Numbered from the stretch's first letter, positions 35,454 to 44,534 are shown. The stretch: DNA of 64,000 nt from Flavobacterium tegetincola DSM 22377 (GCF_000425485.1 NZ_KE384389.1:28992-92991); one strand, 5' to 3'. Notes: generated by a model not told the origin, from the letters alone. Program-made: numbers and translations.

Positions 35454-35513
35454 ATTCTTAAATCACTTTTTAAAATATTGTAAAATACTGATTTAAAACA
35501 AATTAAAAATAAT

Positions 35514-36749
35514 TTACAATATTTTAAGTTGCAAGGTTTGAGAGAGTTTTTGTTTAAGTAAATTCATATCATTACTTACTTTTTTATCAAGTACTTTCGC
35601 ATAATGCTGCGTAGTTCTTAAATTTTTATGACCTAACATTTTACTCACGCTTTCTATTGGAACACCGTTCGTCAATGTTACCGTAGTAGCGAATGTATGT
35701 CGCGCGATGTGAAAGGTTAGTTCTTTTTCAATTTCACAAACTCCAGCAATTTCTTTTAAATATGCATTCATTTTTTGATTGGACAGAACAGGGAGTAATT
35801 TATCTACATTTATACATTGTGGATTGTCTGAATATTTATCAATTATCATTTGTGTTACTGGTAGAATTGGTATTTTAGAAGCTGATTCTGTTTTTTGCCT
35901 GTGTGTAAAAATCCATTTCTCACCATCGATACCAAAGTTTATATGCGACTTTGTTAAGTTTTTGACATCAACATATGCTAAGCCAGTAAAGCAGCTAAAT
36001 ATGAAAATATCTCGAACAAGTGAAAGTCTTTGTGTTTTGAAGTCTTTTTCGATGATATTTTGAATTTCAACTTCAGTTAAATAAACGCGTTCAACTTCTT
36101 TTACTTTTGATTTGTAGTTTACAAATGGGTTTTTGTCCACCCAGTCGTTAGCAATGCAGGTTTTGATTATTTTGCTAAAGTTCTTAATGTATTTAACGGC
36201 AGTATTATTAGCGCAATTTCTGACGCTTCTCAAATAAAATTCATAGTCCATTATGAATGCATGATCTATTTTGCTTAATTCAACATCCGAAGTTCCGTAT
36301 TTCCATTGCATGAATTCTACTGTGTGCTTTAGAGAGGTTTTGTAGCGCTCTAAAGTACCTGCTGCATATTCTTTACCTATGAGTTCCTTTATTCGATTGT
36401 TGTGGTCTTGAAAGACGGGAATAAGTGTTCTCGCTTTTTTTTCATCTTCAAATAAAAGACTTTTAAAATTTTCAATTGATAAAACTTCATTTCTGTGAAG
36501 AAGATGCATCTGAACATCAAGAATCTTTGCCTTTACTAAATCTAGATAACTATTTATTGAACGGGAACTTTCAGTAGTGCCTTTCATTTTTGATAGTTGA
36601 CTTGACCATTTAGATTTATCAATAAATTTTTTAGTGCTGTACTCTAACCTTTTTCCATTGACTGTTAAACGTACATAAATTGGAAGTAAGCCCGCCGCAT
36701 TGGCTTTTGTACTTTTTGCATAGAAATGCAGTGTAATTTTTGTTATCAT
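35514..36749 (-). CDS. int: tyrosine recombinase (element integrase)
   Basis: The 411-residue protein has the Bacteroidetes arm-binding N-terminal domain (residues about 1-90, TKANAAGLLPIYVRLTVNGK), a SAM-like core-binding domain (about 110-205) and the catalytic domain (about 215-400). Seen catalytic residues are HIARHTFAT (H-x-x-R), LGHKNLRTTQHYAK (H and the Tyr nucleophile). The first arginine of the usual TGLR box is replaced (CFTGLAYVDV), as also known for some Bacteroidetes integrases such as IntDOT. Its position 273 bp from tRNA-Ser implies integration at or near that gene. Confidence 0.92.
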   Translation of the reverse strand: MITKITLHFYAKSTKANAAGLLPIYVRLTVNGKRLEYSTKKFIDKSKWSSQLSKMKGTTESSRSINSYLDLVKAKILDVQMHLLHRNEVLSIENFKSLLFEDEKKARTLIPVFQDHNNRIKELIGKEYAAGTLERYKTSLKHTVEFMQWKYGTSDVELSKIDHAFIMDYEFYLRSVRNCANNTAVKYIKNFSKIIKTCIANDWVDKNPFVNYKSKVKEVERVYLTEVEIQNIIEKDFKTQRLSLVRDIFIFSCFTGLAYVDVKNLTKSHINFGIDGEKWIFTHRQKTESASKIPILPVTQMIIDKYSDNPQCINVDKLLPVLSNQKMNAYLKEIAGVCEIEKELTFHIARHTFATTVTLTNGVPIESVSKMLGHKNLRTTQHYAKVLDKKVSNDMNLLKQKLSQTLQLKIL

Positions 36750-36964
36750 AGTGGTGACCTTTTAATTACTATTCAATTTCGAACTTTAATCAATAACAAA
36801 CAAGATGTATATCTTTTGAACAGCTTGCTGTTCATGTGTTTACGTGTTTGATCTGATTGTTTACGATGTTTTAGCGAGACCCAGATTTCTCTGTTTTTTA
36901 AGGTCTCGATTTAGCATCGTATTAATAAAGCTTGAATGCATTATTTGGTACTTAATCAAAATAA
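36750..36964. other. upstream region of the integrase, possible attachment region
   Basis: This A/T-rich stretch between the integrase start and the tRNA terminator has no gene. It should contain the integrase promoter, and possibly the attachment site if that is not in the tRNA itself. I see no obvious direct repeat with other parts of the window. Confidence 0.35.
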
Positions 36965-36998
36965 AAAACCCTTTAAATCATAAGATTTAAAGGGTTTT
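36965..36998 (-). terminator. terminator of tRNA-Ser
   Basis: Perfect arms AAAACCCTTTAAATC and GATTTAAAGGGTTTT around ATAA are followed on the minus strand by TTTTTTAT-type sequence. It lies 24 bp after the tRNA 3' end, and because of the symmetric A/T flanks it may work in both directions. Confidence 0.85.
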
Positions 36999-37021
36999 GC
37001 TACCGTTTAGGATTTTTCTTG

Positions 37022-37108
37022 CAGAGAGGAAGGGATTCGAACCCTCGATACAGTTGCCCATATACTAGCTTTCCAGGCTAGCTCTTTCAACCACTCAGAC
37101 ACCTCTCT
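37022..37108 (-). tRNA. tRNA-Ser (anticodon GGA)
   Basis: The 87-nt cloverleaf has acceptor stem AGAGAGG/CCTCTCT, discriminator G, T-arm GGGTTCGAATCCC, a long variable arm typical of serine tRNA, and anticodon loop CTGGAAA with anticodon GGA at 37074-37072. CCA is not encoded. It borders the integrase and is the likely integration target. Confidence 0.95.
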
Positions 37109-37167
37109 TTATTGGTGTGCAAATAACAATAAAAAAAAGCAATTTACGAAATTTAACGTGTACTTTT

Positions 37168-38202
37168 TTAAGACAATTCACCACGTAAAGAAGTTTCAAA
37201 AATCGTCTTAAAACTACTTGGAGCAACATTTTGCGCAAGCATATACATTAATTTTGTAATTGCAGCTTCAGTAGTAATGTCTTTGCCTGAAATTATACCT
37301 AGCTTTTTCAGTTCGGTGCTGGTTTCATATTGTCCCATATTGACGCTTCCGCCAGAACATTGGGTTACATTTACAATATGTAAGCCTTTATTTATAGCCA
37401 TTTGCAGTGCTACGATGAACCACGAATCCGTAGGTGCATTTCCAGCTCCATACGTTTCAATGACCATTCCTTTTAAATTTGGAATATTAATAATAGCGTG
37501 CATTGCACCTTCATTAAATCCGGGAAAAAGCTTTAAAACAAAAACGTTATTGTCTAAATTTTTATGAACTATAAATTTCTTACCCGTTTTCTGTTGTAAA
37601 AATAAATGATTTTCTACTTTTAAATGCACACCAGATTCTGCCAAAGCTGGATAATTGGGCGATGTAAAAGCATTAAAATGTTCGGCATTTATTTTAGTCG
37701 TTCGGTTTCCCCGGTACAATTTGTATTCAAAATAAAGTCCTACTTCTTGAATAACAGGCTTATTTTTAGCTTGCAAAGAAGCAATTTGAATTGCAGTAAT
37801 TAAATTTTCTTTTGCATCGGTTCGTAAATCACCAATAGGCAATTGAGATCCTGTAAAAATCACTGGTTTTGCTAAATTTTCCAGCATAAAACTCAACGCA
37901 GATGCTGAGTACGACATCGTATCTGATCCATGAAGTATTACAAAACCATCATATATTTCGTAATTTGCCTCAACCATGGTGGCAATTTGATCCCACATTT
38001 CTGGATTGATATTGGAGGAGTCAATTGGGTGTTCAAAGGACACGGTTTCAATGGAGCAATCGAGTAATTTTAGCTCAGGAATGCGTTGCAGCAATTTGCT
38101 AAAGTTAAACGCTTTTAGCGCTCCAGTTTCAAAATCTTTCATCATTCCGATGGTTCCACCGGTGTAAATCAGTAAAATTTTGGTTTTAGATGGCATTTTC
38201 AT
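37168..38202 (-). CDS. ansA: type I L-asparaginase
   Basis: The 344-residue cytoplasmic enzyme (no signal peptide) hydrolyses asparagine to aspartate and ammonia. Both catalytic threonine motifs are present: IYTGGTIG (residues 12-19) and LHGSDTMSYSASALSFML (about 88-105). Also conserved are TGSQLPIGDLRTDAKENL and the C-terminal QCSGGSVNMGQY. Length is typical of the type I family. The gene overlaps the upstream acyltransferase by 17 bp. Confidence 0.93.
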   Translation of the reverse strand: MKMPSKTKILLIYTGGTIGMMKDFETGALKAFNFSKLLQRIPELKLLDCSIETVSFEHPIDSSNINPEMWDQIATMVEANYEIYDGFVILHGSDTMSYSASALSFMLENLAKPVIFTGSQLPIGDLRTDAKENLITAIQIASLQAKNKPVIQEVGLYFEYKLYRGNRTTKINAEHFNAFTSPNYPALAESGVHLKVENHLFLQQKTGKKFIVHKNLDNNVFVLKLFPGFNEGAMHAIINIPNLKGMVIETYGAGNAPTDSWFIVALQMAINKGLHIVNVTQCSGGSVNMGQYETSTELKKLGIISGKDITTEAAITKLMYMLAQNVAPSSFKTIFETSLRGELS

Positions 38203-39322
38203 ATTTTAATTTGTTCACAACGGGATTGGCATACATGGCTAAAAAACCAGCACGTTGAACGGGATGGTTCTCGTCAATTCGCATTTCCAAACGACGTTCA
38301 AAAAGCGATTTTTCAGCTTCAGAATACAAGTGTTTGTACGTTTCCGTCTGGTGCAAAATGTCGTAAGCAATATAATTTGTAGGCCACAATTTATACGATT
38401 GTAAAATAGAATGGTCAATTTCTTGTGCCAAAGCTTGAATTTGCTTGTTAGAATTGTCAAATTCAGCTTTAATGAAATCCAATTCTTCATTTATAACTTT
38501 GCCAACATGAATGTGAATTCGTTTTTTCTGACCCATAATCCCACTCATCAACGTAGTGAAATCTTCATTCTTGTTTTTAATGTAAATTTCTTTATTGGCT
38601 TCTGCCATCAATTGCGGCATTTTTAAAGCGTCCGTAGGATCATATTCATAAGAAATAGATACAGGAACAATTTTAATTTTCTTAAAATAGTCCATTAAAT
38701 TGGCTTCATCAGATCCCATTCCCAGCATTTTTAAAACACCTTGATGGGTTGCATCGTTGCCGTCTTTGGTTCTTCCTTCACGTTGTGCAATCCAAACGGA
38801 ACGGTTTTCACGAAGCAAAAGCTGCCCAATATATTCCGACAATAATTTAGAACTTTGCAACATTTCTCTTGGCGAAAGTCCTCTTTGTACGAGGAAATTC
38901 CGGTTCAATTTTGATAAAATGTATAGAAATTCCTTTTGAACCAAATTATCTCCAATAGCCGAAGCAGTCATGACCAATCCATGATCAAAAAGACAGGCGT
39001 TTAGCAAAGATGTATCTAAGATAATATCTCTGTGATTGGAAATAAATATATAAGAAGTATTGGGTTCTAAGGTGTCAAATCCGGAAGTGGTCATTCCGTC
39101 TGATGATTTTTTTAGCACCTGCGTTAGGGCTTGGTAAATGAAGTTGCACTGAAAATCACGTGTTGAATGTGTTTTCGTGAGTTGGTCTTTCCAATCCTCG
39201 TCGGGCAATGCTGGAAAAGCAAAATTCATCAATGCCTTCATCATTGGATGATCCTTGACTTTTAGGAGTGCCGAATTAATTTCGGAATCATAAAACGGAC
39301 GAATAGCGTCAAATTTATGCAT
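38186..39322 (-). CDS. 1-acyl-glycerol-3-phosphate-type acyltransferase
   Basis: The 378-residue protein has the PlsC-type HX4D motif in ISNHRDIILDTSLL (about residues 104-117) and a second conserved block REGRTKDGNDATHQ (about 190-205) for substrate binding. No membrane helix is clear, so it is probably peripheral to the inner membrane. It likely adds an acyl chain to a lipid intermediate; the exact acceptor is not clear. It runs in the same direction as the asparaginase gene and overlaps it. Confidence 0.8.
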   Translation of the reverse strand: MHKFDAIRPFYDSEINSALLKVKDHPMMKALMNFAFPALPDEDWKDQLTKTHSTRDFQCNFIYQALTQVLKKSSDGMTTSGFDTLEPNTSYIFISNHRDIILDTSLLNACLFDHGLVMTASAIGDNLVQKEFLYILSKLNRNFLVQRGLSPREMLQSSKLLSEYIGQLLLRENRSVWIAQREGRTKDGNDATHQGVLKMLGMGSDEANLMDYFKKIKIVPVSISYEYDPTDALKMPQLMAEANKEIYIKNKNEDFTTLMSGIMGQKKRIHIHVGKVINEELDFIKAEFDNSNKQIQALAQEIDHSILQSYKLWPTNYIAYDILHQTETYKHLYSEAEKSLFERRLEMRIDENHPVQRAGFLAMYANPVVNKLKYENAI

Positions 39323-39388
39323 GTTTCTCTTTTATATTTGTTGTAACAAAAGAACAAATTTTAATTGACTTTTGTATTTGATTTTGTT

Positions 39389-40156
39389 TTAAATGCCAAA
39401 AATGTCTTTGGAATTCTGCGTTGTAATTTCGGCAATATTTTCCGAAGTAGTATTATATAATTCAGCTAATTTTGATATGACATTTACCACATAACTGCTT
39501 TCATTTCTTTTTCCACGATAAGGTACAGGAGCTAAATAAGGAGCATCAGTTTCCAAAACAATATTAGAGAGGTCAATTTGATTTAAAAATTGGTCTATTT
39601 TACCGTTTTTAAAAGTAACAACACCGCCAATACCCAATTTCATATTGTAGGAAATTGCTTCTAAAGCTTGCTCATGGCTTCCTGTAAAGCAATGGAAAAT
39701 TCCAAATAATTCAGGTGATTGTTCTAGTTTTAATACTTCAAATACTTCGTCAAAAGCATCACGGCAATGGATGTTTATTGGAAGTTTGTATTTTTTGGCC
39801 AATTGAATTTGCCTTTGAAAAGCATATTTCTGTTGTTCTAAAAATGTTTTGTCCCAAAATAAGTCAATTCCGATTTCTCCTATGGCATAGAACTTTCGTC
39901 GCGCCAGCTCGGATTCCACAAAGGCGAGTTCGCGTTCTACATTTTCATTGACATAAGTAGGATGCAACCCCATCATCAAAAATACATTTTCAGGATATTT
40001 GGCTTCAATAGCATACATGTTTTCGGTATACGATGAATCTATAGACGGTACAAAAATACGCTTGACGCCTGCATTAATTGCCCGTTGCATCATCGCGTCT
40101 TGATCCTGTGCAAATTCTTCGCTGTAAATATGGGAATGTGTATCGGTAATCATCAT
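39389..40156 (-). CDS. TatD family metal-dependent hydrolase
   Basis: The 255-residue TIM-barrel hydrolase has the family metal ligands: ITDTHSHIYS (HxH), the Glu in AIGEIGIDLFW, His in INIHCRDAFDEV, His in FHCFTGS and Asp in LETDAPYLAP. TatD proteins are magnesium-dependent 3'-5' DNA exonucleases or related deoxyribonucleases. Length is typical. Same strand as the acyltransferase, 66 bp upstream. Confidence 0.92.
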   Translation of the reverse strand: MMITDTHSHIYSEEFAQDQDAMMQRAINAGVKRIFVPSIDSSYTENMYAIEAKYPENVFLMMGLHPTYVNENVERELAFVESELARRKFYAIGEIGIDLFWDKTFLEQQKYAFQRQIQLAKKYKLPINIHCRDAFDEVFEVLKLEQSPELFGIFHCFTGSHEQALEAISYNMKLGIGGVVTFKNGKIDQFLNQIDLSNIVLETDAPYLAPVPYRGKRNESSYVVNVISKLAELYNTTSENIAEITTQNSKDIFGI

Positions 40157-40282
40157 TTTATCTGGGAAAGTGGCAAATATACAAACTTTAAAAGTTTTGG
40201 CTGTTTTCTGTTTTAAGATTTATGATGTTGCTCTTATTTGGCTTACTTTTGAAATTAGAACAAATGGTTTATAAAATTTTGC

Positions 40283-40726
40283 ATGAAAAAATTACAAGAT
40301 GTCTTACGGAAGGAAAATTATAGAAAGATAAAATTCAAGGTGACTAAAACACAACATATTACTGTAAAAGCCAGAATTAATGGCGTAAAAGGTGATTTTA
40401 TTTTAGATACTGGAGCGTCAAATAGTTGTGTGGGATTTGAAAGTATTGAACTTTTTAAATTAAATGCAAGTAAGTCCAAAACTAAGGCGGCTGGAGCAGG
40501 AGCAACGGGGATGGTAACGCAACTTGCTTCGGACAATTATTTAGAATTGGGAACGTGGAAATGCCAAGATTTTCATCTCGTAATTTTTGACTTAAGTCAT
40601 GTGAATGAGGCTTTGCGCCAACATAAAACGAAAGCAGTTCAAGGAATTATTGGTGCGGATGTATTGCTGGAGGGTGATGCAATTATTGATTATTCAAGTA
40701 AATCTTTATACTTGAAGAAATTATAA
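40283..40726 (+). CDS. retropepsin-like aspartic protease
   Basis: The 147-residue protein has the aspartic protease motif FILDTGASNS (catalytic Asp42) and a later hydrophobic-hydrophobic-Gly block (AVQGIIGADVLL). This is the single-domain layout of retropepsins, which work as dimers. No signal peptide, so it is probably cytoplasmic. Substrate unknown. It converges on the LuxE-like gene with a 6-bp overlap. Confidence 0.8.
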   Translation: MKKLQDVLRKENYRKIKFKVTKTQHITVKARINGVKGDFILDTGASNSCVGFESIELFKLNASKSKTKAAGAGATGMVTQLASDNYLELGTWKCQDFHLVIFDLSHVNEALRQHKTKAVQGIIGADVLLEGDAIIDYSSKSLYLKKL

Positions 40727-41701
40727 AACCATCAAATTACAACCGCGAATGTCCGAATTGTCAAAGCGTCCAAGTACTTCAAAAGAGCCGTTATCGTACT
40801 TTTTTCCTAAATCTTGCGTGGCAATAAAGGAACAGGAATTGATATTTGCCAAATCAATGACATTAATTCCGCCTGTTTTTCCATTGGCAATATAAGTCAA
40901 AGGATCTTCTGTATCTCGAATCTGAATGTGCATCCAAGACGGACATTCAAAAATCCCTTCGCCTAAGGAGTAAGCTTGCGACAACAATTCTGTCATGCCG
41001 TATTCTGAGTGAATGGCTTTGACGCCAAAACCTTTCGTTAAAATTTCATGCAATTCCTCGCGAATCATTTCTTTTCGACGGCCTTTCATTCCGCCGGTTT
41101 CCATGATAATGGTATGTTGTAATTTAAAATTTTGCTTTTCTATTAAATCCAGCAAAGCAAAAGTAACACCAATCAATAGTACATTTTTATTTTGACTCTC
41201 TTGTTCTATTAGTTTTTGGACTAAAGCTTCGTAATCATTGAGGTAAAATCCGCTATCGGCATTATTGGAAAGCTGAATGAGATCTTCCACCATGTGAATG
41301 AGCGATGAGCCTTGGCGTTCCAAATACGACGGTAAAAGTGCCAAAACCGTGTAATCTTCGATATTGCCATAAAATTGCGAAAACGCTTGGCGGTAACTTT
41401 GTTCGTACCAATTCAAATCGGTAATCAAATGCCGACTCGTAACAGAACCCGTTGTTCCAGAGCTTGTAAAAATAGTCTGCGGCTCGTCTGTGGTGGAAAC
41501 GACATCGTGACTTTTAAAAAACTGAATCGGAAGAAAAGGAATTTGATTTAGAGATTTTACCGTTTCCTTATTTTGTTTGACTAAATCGCAAAACTGTCTG
41601 TATACTTCATTATTGTCGTATTGAAAACGAAACACTTTTAGTGCAATTTTCTCAAATTGTTTTTTCGAAGAAATGGTAAATATATCGTGCGTTGCAATCA
41701 A
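40721..41701 (-). CDS. LuxE-like acyl-protein synthetase / acyl transferase
   Basis: The 326-residue protein has an AMP-binding type loop, TIFTSSGTTGSVTSRH (about residues 77-92), and the LuxE family block HSEYGMTELLSQAYSLG (about 233-249). LuxE enzymes activate fatty acids through an acyl-AMP intermediate. In Bacteroidetes this family occurs outside bioluminescence, and its product is unknown. No other lux-type gene is nearby. Confidence 0.8.
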   Translation of the reverse strand: MIATHDIFTISSKKQFEKIALKVFRFQYDNNEVYRQFCDLVKQNKETVKSLNQIPFLPIQFFKSHDVVSTTDEPQTIFTSSGTTGSVTSRHLITDLNWYEQSYRQAFSQFYGNIEDYTVLALLPSYLERQGSSLIHMVEDLIQLSNNADSGFYLNDYEALVQKLIEQESQNKNVLLIGVTFALLDLIEKQNFKLQHTIIMETGGMKGRRKEMIREELHEILTKGFGVKAIHSEYGMTELLSQAYSLGEGIFECPSWMHIQIRDTEDPLTYIANGKTGGINVIDLANINSCSFIATQDLGKKYDNGSFEVLGRFDNSDIRGCNLMVL

Positions 41702-41753
41702 AATTTTTTTCTTACAAAAGTAAACAATATACTATAAATAAAAGGCATAAAAA

Positions 41754-41779
41754 AAAGCTCCAACGTGAATTGGAGCTTT
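41754..41779 (-). terminator. terminator of the first T9SS cargo gene
   Basis: Perfect arms AAAGCTCCAA/TTGGAGCTTT around CGTGAA are followed on the minus strand by an eight-T run. It lies 20 bp beyond the stop of the gene at 41800-42618. Confidence 0.85.
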
Positions 41780-41799
41780 GATTTATCTTTAAAATGTAA

Positions 41800-42618
41800 T
41801 TATCGGATCACTAATTTTCTTGTAGCCGTTTTTCCATCTTCAGTGATTTTTACGATGTAAACGCCACCTTTTAAGTTAGAAACGTTTACAGCATTTGTAG
41901 TAGATGTTTTAACTACTTGTTTTCCTAATACATCATAAACAACAACTTCTTTAGTAGAATCAGCGTTAGTGTTGATGTAGAAAGTTCCGTTAGTTACTGG
42001 GTTAGGATAGATCTTTAGACCTTCGATTTGGTTTTGAGCTACTGATAAATTATCGTTATCAATAACACTAAAGTTGTCATAATATACAACTCCTGCAGCT
42101 GAATTTTGAGAATAAGTTCTAGTTTCGAATCTAAAAACAGATGCTGTTGCTGGAGCTGTAACAGTTACTGTATATAATTGCCATGCAGCATTATCTTCAC
42201 TATAAGTGCTAGGACGAAATTCAGCTTCGTTATCAGCGATTGTTGTAAATCCAGAGGTTAGCCAATAAGACCACATTCTACTTCTTGCGTTAACATCGTT
42301 GTCTAAATAACGAAAAGAAATCGTATAGCTATGTCCAGGTATAATCCCTGCAACTTCATTTTGGATTTTTACATTACTGGAAGTGCCGGTTTGATGTTTA
42401 GCTGCGTAAGTTCCAGCATATTTAATAGTACTTTCTTGAGTTACGGCAGCAGTGTAAGGAGAAGCACTAAAGCTTGCAAGCGTTGAAGCATCTGTCCAAG
42501 TTTCAAAATCACCGTTAGGAACCAAATTTGTTTGTGCATTAGCACCAAGCGCTAAAGCAACTGAAAACAATAAAGTGTAAATTTTTTTCATAGTTTGTTT
42601 ATTTAAATTATTACGCAA
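41800..42618 (-). CDS. secreted carbohydrate-binding-like protein with T9SS sorting domain
   Basis: The 272-residue protein (MRNNLNKQTM... or from MKKIYTLLF at about residue 10) has a signal peptide. A beta-sandwich domain of the carbohydrate-binding-module type follows (about residues 30-190: LVPNGDFETW near the start, then YYDNFSVID). Last comes a type A sorting domain of the type IX secretion system (about 200-272: IYPNPVTNGTFYI, VVYDVLGKQVVK, LKGGVYIVKI). It should be exported across the outer membrane and attached or released. Ligand unknown. Confidence 0.88.
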   Translation of the reverse strand: MRNNLNKQTMKKIYTLLFSVALALGANAQTNLVPNGDFETWTDASTLASFSASPYTAAVTQESTIKYAGTYAAKHQTGTSSNVKIQNEVAGIIPGHSYTISFRYLDNDVNARSRMWSYWLTSGFTTIADNEAEFRPSTYSEDNAAWQLYTVTVTAPATASVFRFETRTYSQNSAAGVVYYDNFSVIDNDNLSVAQNQIEGLKIYPNPVTNGTFYINTNADSTKEVVVYDVLGKQVVKTSTTNAVNVSNLKGGVYIVKITEDGKTATRKLVIR

Positions 42619-42694
42619 AGATAGTAAGTATTTTGTTTAGATATAAATAATGAATGTAAAATTATCATTAATAAATAGCACGAAGAATTATTAA

Positions 42695-43027
42695 CTATTT
42701 GACAATCAGTTTACGGGTTGCTGTAGCGTCTCCTTCTTTAATTTTTATGATGTAAACACCAGAATTTAAAGCGCCCACATTTACTTCCTTGCTGTTTGTA
42801 TTTAAAGAAGTTTGTAAAACAAGCTTTCCTAATACATCATAAATAGCGATTTCTTTTGCAGAAACGTTTTTTGAAGTAATATAAATTTTTCCGTTTGTAA
42901 CTGGATTGGGGTAGAAGTTAAGATTTTCGATCGTAACTGACGAAGATTGCTTAGGTTCTTGTGCTTGAGCCGCACTTAAAGCTAAAAACAAAGTTAATAA
43001 TAAGGTATAAAAGTATTTTTTTGTCAT
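42695..43027 (-). CDS. small secreted protein made almost only of a T9SS sorting domain
   Basis: From the ATG at 43027 (MTKKYFYTLLLTLFLALSAA) the product is 110 residues. It has a signal peptide to about residue 22, a short linker, then the type A sorting domain (LNFYPNPVTNGKIYI, IAIYDVLGKLVLQ, LNSGVYIIKI) to the end. There is no cargo domain, so this is either a stand-alone surface peptide or a shortened gene. The longer upstream frame reaching 43120 is not credible. Same strand as the previous cargo gene. Confidence 0.8.
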   Translation of the reverse strand: MTKKYFYTLLLTLFLALSAAQAQEPKQSSSVTIENLNFYPNPVTNGKIYITSKNVSAKEIAIYDVLGKLVLQTSLNTNSKEVNVGALNSGVYIIKIKEGDATATRKLIVK

Positions 43028-43104
43028 CAGATTGCTAATTAATGCTACAAAAGTATAAAATTTTTTGTTAAGCTTTCTAAATGATATACCAAAATAATGC
43101 CAAA

Positions 43105-43137
43105 AAAAAGCATCCGCCATTATGACGAATGCTTTTT
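43105..43137 (-). terminator. terminator of the beta-helix lipoprotein gene
   Basis: Arms of AAAAAGCATnCG and CGAATGCTTTTT around nine bases are followed on the minus strand by a run of T. It sits 20 bp downstream of the lipoprotein stop codon. Confidence 0.8.
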
Positions 43138-43157
43138 CAATCTATGTTTTATTTGAA

Positions 43158-44342
43158 TTAGAATCCAATTGCCCAAGATGCAGCCCAAGATGGTTTTGCA
43201 GCTCCAGCTCCAGCACCAGTGGAAACTCCTTCTGTAATTGCAGCAGCAACATCAGCGGATGCACCAGCTGTATTTTTTCCTTTGAAAGAAGTAGCTACAT
43301 CCATGAAAGTTACATTTGAAATTTTCAATGCAGTACCGATAAAAGCAATCGTTTCGTCGTGCTCAATATCCGCTCCCACTTTCCATTGACTCAAATACAC
43401 ATTTGTAAAAATTGCTTTAGTTCCTCTTCGCAATTTAATTGCTGAATTTTCGGAAAAATTAGTAGCATCTGCTGTAGCTCCAGGTCCAACTAAACTGATA
43501 TTTGTAATTGAAGGGTTAGCAATTGGTGTATTTGCAAAACCGAATTCAAAATTATCTGCTTCAATACCTCTATTTCCTTTTCCAAAATCAAGTTTTCCGT
43601 ACCAGTTGGTGTTTGTTCCATTCCATCCTTCAGTCCAGTCAAATTGGTCGTCTTCGTTTCCTATTGAAATCAAATTAGACGTATTTACTGTTCCTCCAAA
43701 AAATTCAAAACCGTCATCAGCTCCATGGATAGCTTGTACATTTTGAAAAACAGTTCCAGAACCTACTCCAAATAAAGAAACGCCATTGAATTCTTTTTCA
43801 CTGTTAAAAGCAGCACCAGCATATTCAATAACTAAATAGGTAATTGAACCTGAATTGTCATTAGCAATCGTTCCACCGTAAGTCAAATCTGCTACTTCTG
43901 ATTGAGCTGTTGAAGTTCCACCAGTAACACGATTGATTGGTGCTTTTCCACAAATTACTAATCCTCCCCAGTCTCCAGCTGCTTTAGTAGATAATCCACT
44001 CGTCATAATAACTGGTTTTGCTGCAGTACCATTAACGTTTATTTTTCCACCTTGCGTTACGGCAATATAAGAAGCCGTTCCTGCTAATCCTTCAATTTTT
44101 GTTCCTGCAGGAATAGTTAATGTTGCTCCACTGTTGATTTGTATTTTTCCAGTCAATTGGTAGACTTTGCTTGCGTCCAAAGTAACTTCTCCTTCAGTTA
44201 TAGTTCCTTTAAAGTCTGTTGGATCGGCTACAAATGTAGAACCTGGTTCCGATGGTTTTCCATTGTCATCTGATGAACAGCTAGCAAAGAAAGCAGTGCT
44301 GATTGCTAAAATTCCAAATACTTTTGTGATCGTTGTTTTCAT
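43158..44342 (-). CDS. beta-helix surface lipoprotein paired with a TonB receptor
   Basis: The 394-residue protein has a lipoprotein signal (FFASC, Cys about 21) and a right-handed beta-helix-like body with repeated short strands (QINSGATLTIPAGTKIEG, YLVIEYAGAAF, NVQAIHGADDGFEFFGGTVN). No enzyme motif is visible. It follows the TonB receptor gene on the same strand with a terminator between them, so the two may be separately transcribed but functionally linked, for example as binding partner. Substrate unknown; the adjacent PhoB/PhoR-like pair hints at a phosphorus compound. Confidence 0.8.
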   Translation of the reverse strand: MKTTITKVFGILAISTAFFASCSSDDNGKPSEPGSTFVADPTDFKGTITEGEVTLDASKVYQLTGKIQINSGATLTIPAGTKIEGLAGTASYIAVTQGGKINVNGTAAKPVIMTSGLSTKAAGDWGGLVICGKAPINRVTGGTSTAQSEVADLTYGGTIANDNSGSITYLVIEYAGAAFNSEKEFNGVSLFGVGSGTVFQNVQAIHGADDGFEFFGGTVNTSNLISIGNEDDQFDWTEGWNGTNTNWYGKLDFGKGNRGIEADNFEFGFANTPIANPSITNISLVGPGATADATNFSENSAIKLRRGTKAIFTNVYLSQWKVGADIEHDETIAFIGTALKISNVTFMDVATSFKGKNTAGASADVAAAITEGVSTGAGAGAAKPSWAASWAIGF

Positions 44343-44488
44343 TTTTAATAGTTATGATTAAGTATGAAGCAAATTTCAGCATTCTTCCTTCTATCGGCGT
44401 TATCCTAAAATTATCGAATCTTTACCAAATCCTCATCTTAATATTACCTCAATGTTAGCAAGTAAATTTAGCGTGTAGTCAAAAAAAA

Positions 44489-44510
44489 AGAGTCGTATTG
44501 CTACGACTCT
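44489..44510 (-). terminator. terminator of the TonB receptor gene
   Basis: Perfect arms AGAGTCGTA/TACGACTCT around TTGC are followed on the minus strand by a nine-T run, 25 bp after the receptor stop codon. Confidence 0.88.
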
Positions 44511-44534
44511 CTCCTTGTACTATTGACTTTGTTT

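Larger units (their letters stand above)
1..36749. mobile_element. right-hand part of a genomic island / integrative element (left end outside window)
   Basis: A tyrosine recombinase lies beside a tRNA-Ser gene, and RteC, excisionase-like HTH and replication-like winged-helix genes lie at the far left. Between them are several defence modules, pseudogenes and a SusCD cargo block, while everything right of the tRNA looks like core chromosome. This gene mix is typical of Bacteroidetes integrative elements. No conjugation (tra) or mobilisation gene is visible, so those would have to lie left of the window or be absent. I found no direct repeat of the tRNA 3' end in the intergenic regions, so the exact attachment sites are unknown. 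The boundaries are inference. Confidence 0.6.

Noticed and set aside
37022..37060. Second copy of the tRNA-Ser 3' end as left attachment site
   Set aside because: Looked for in the intergenic gaps to the left and not found; probably outside the window.
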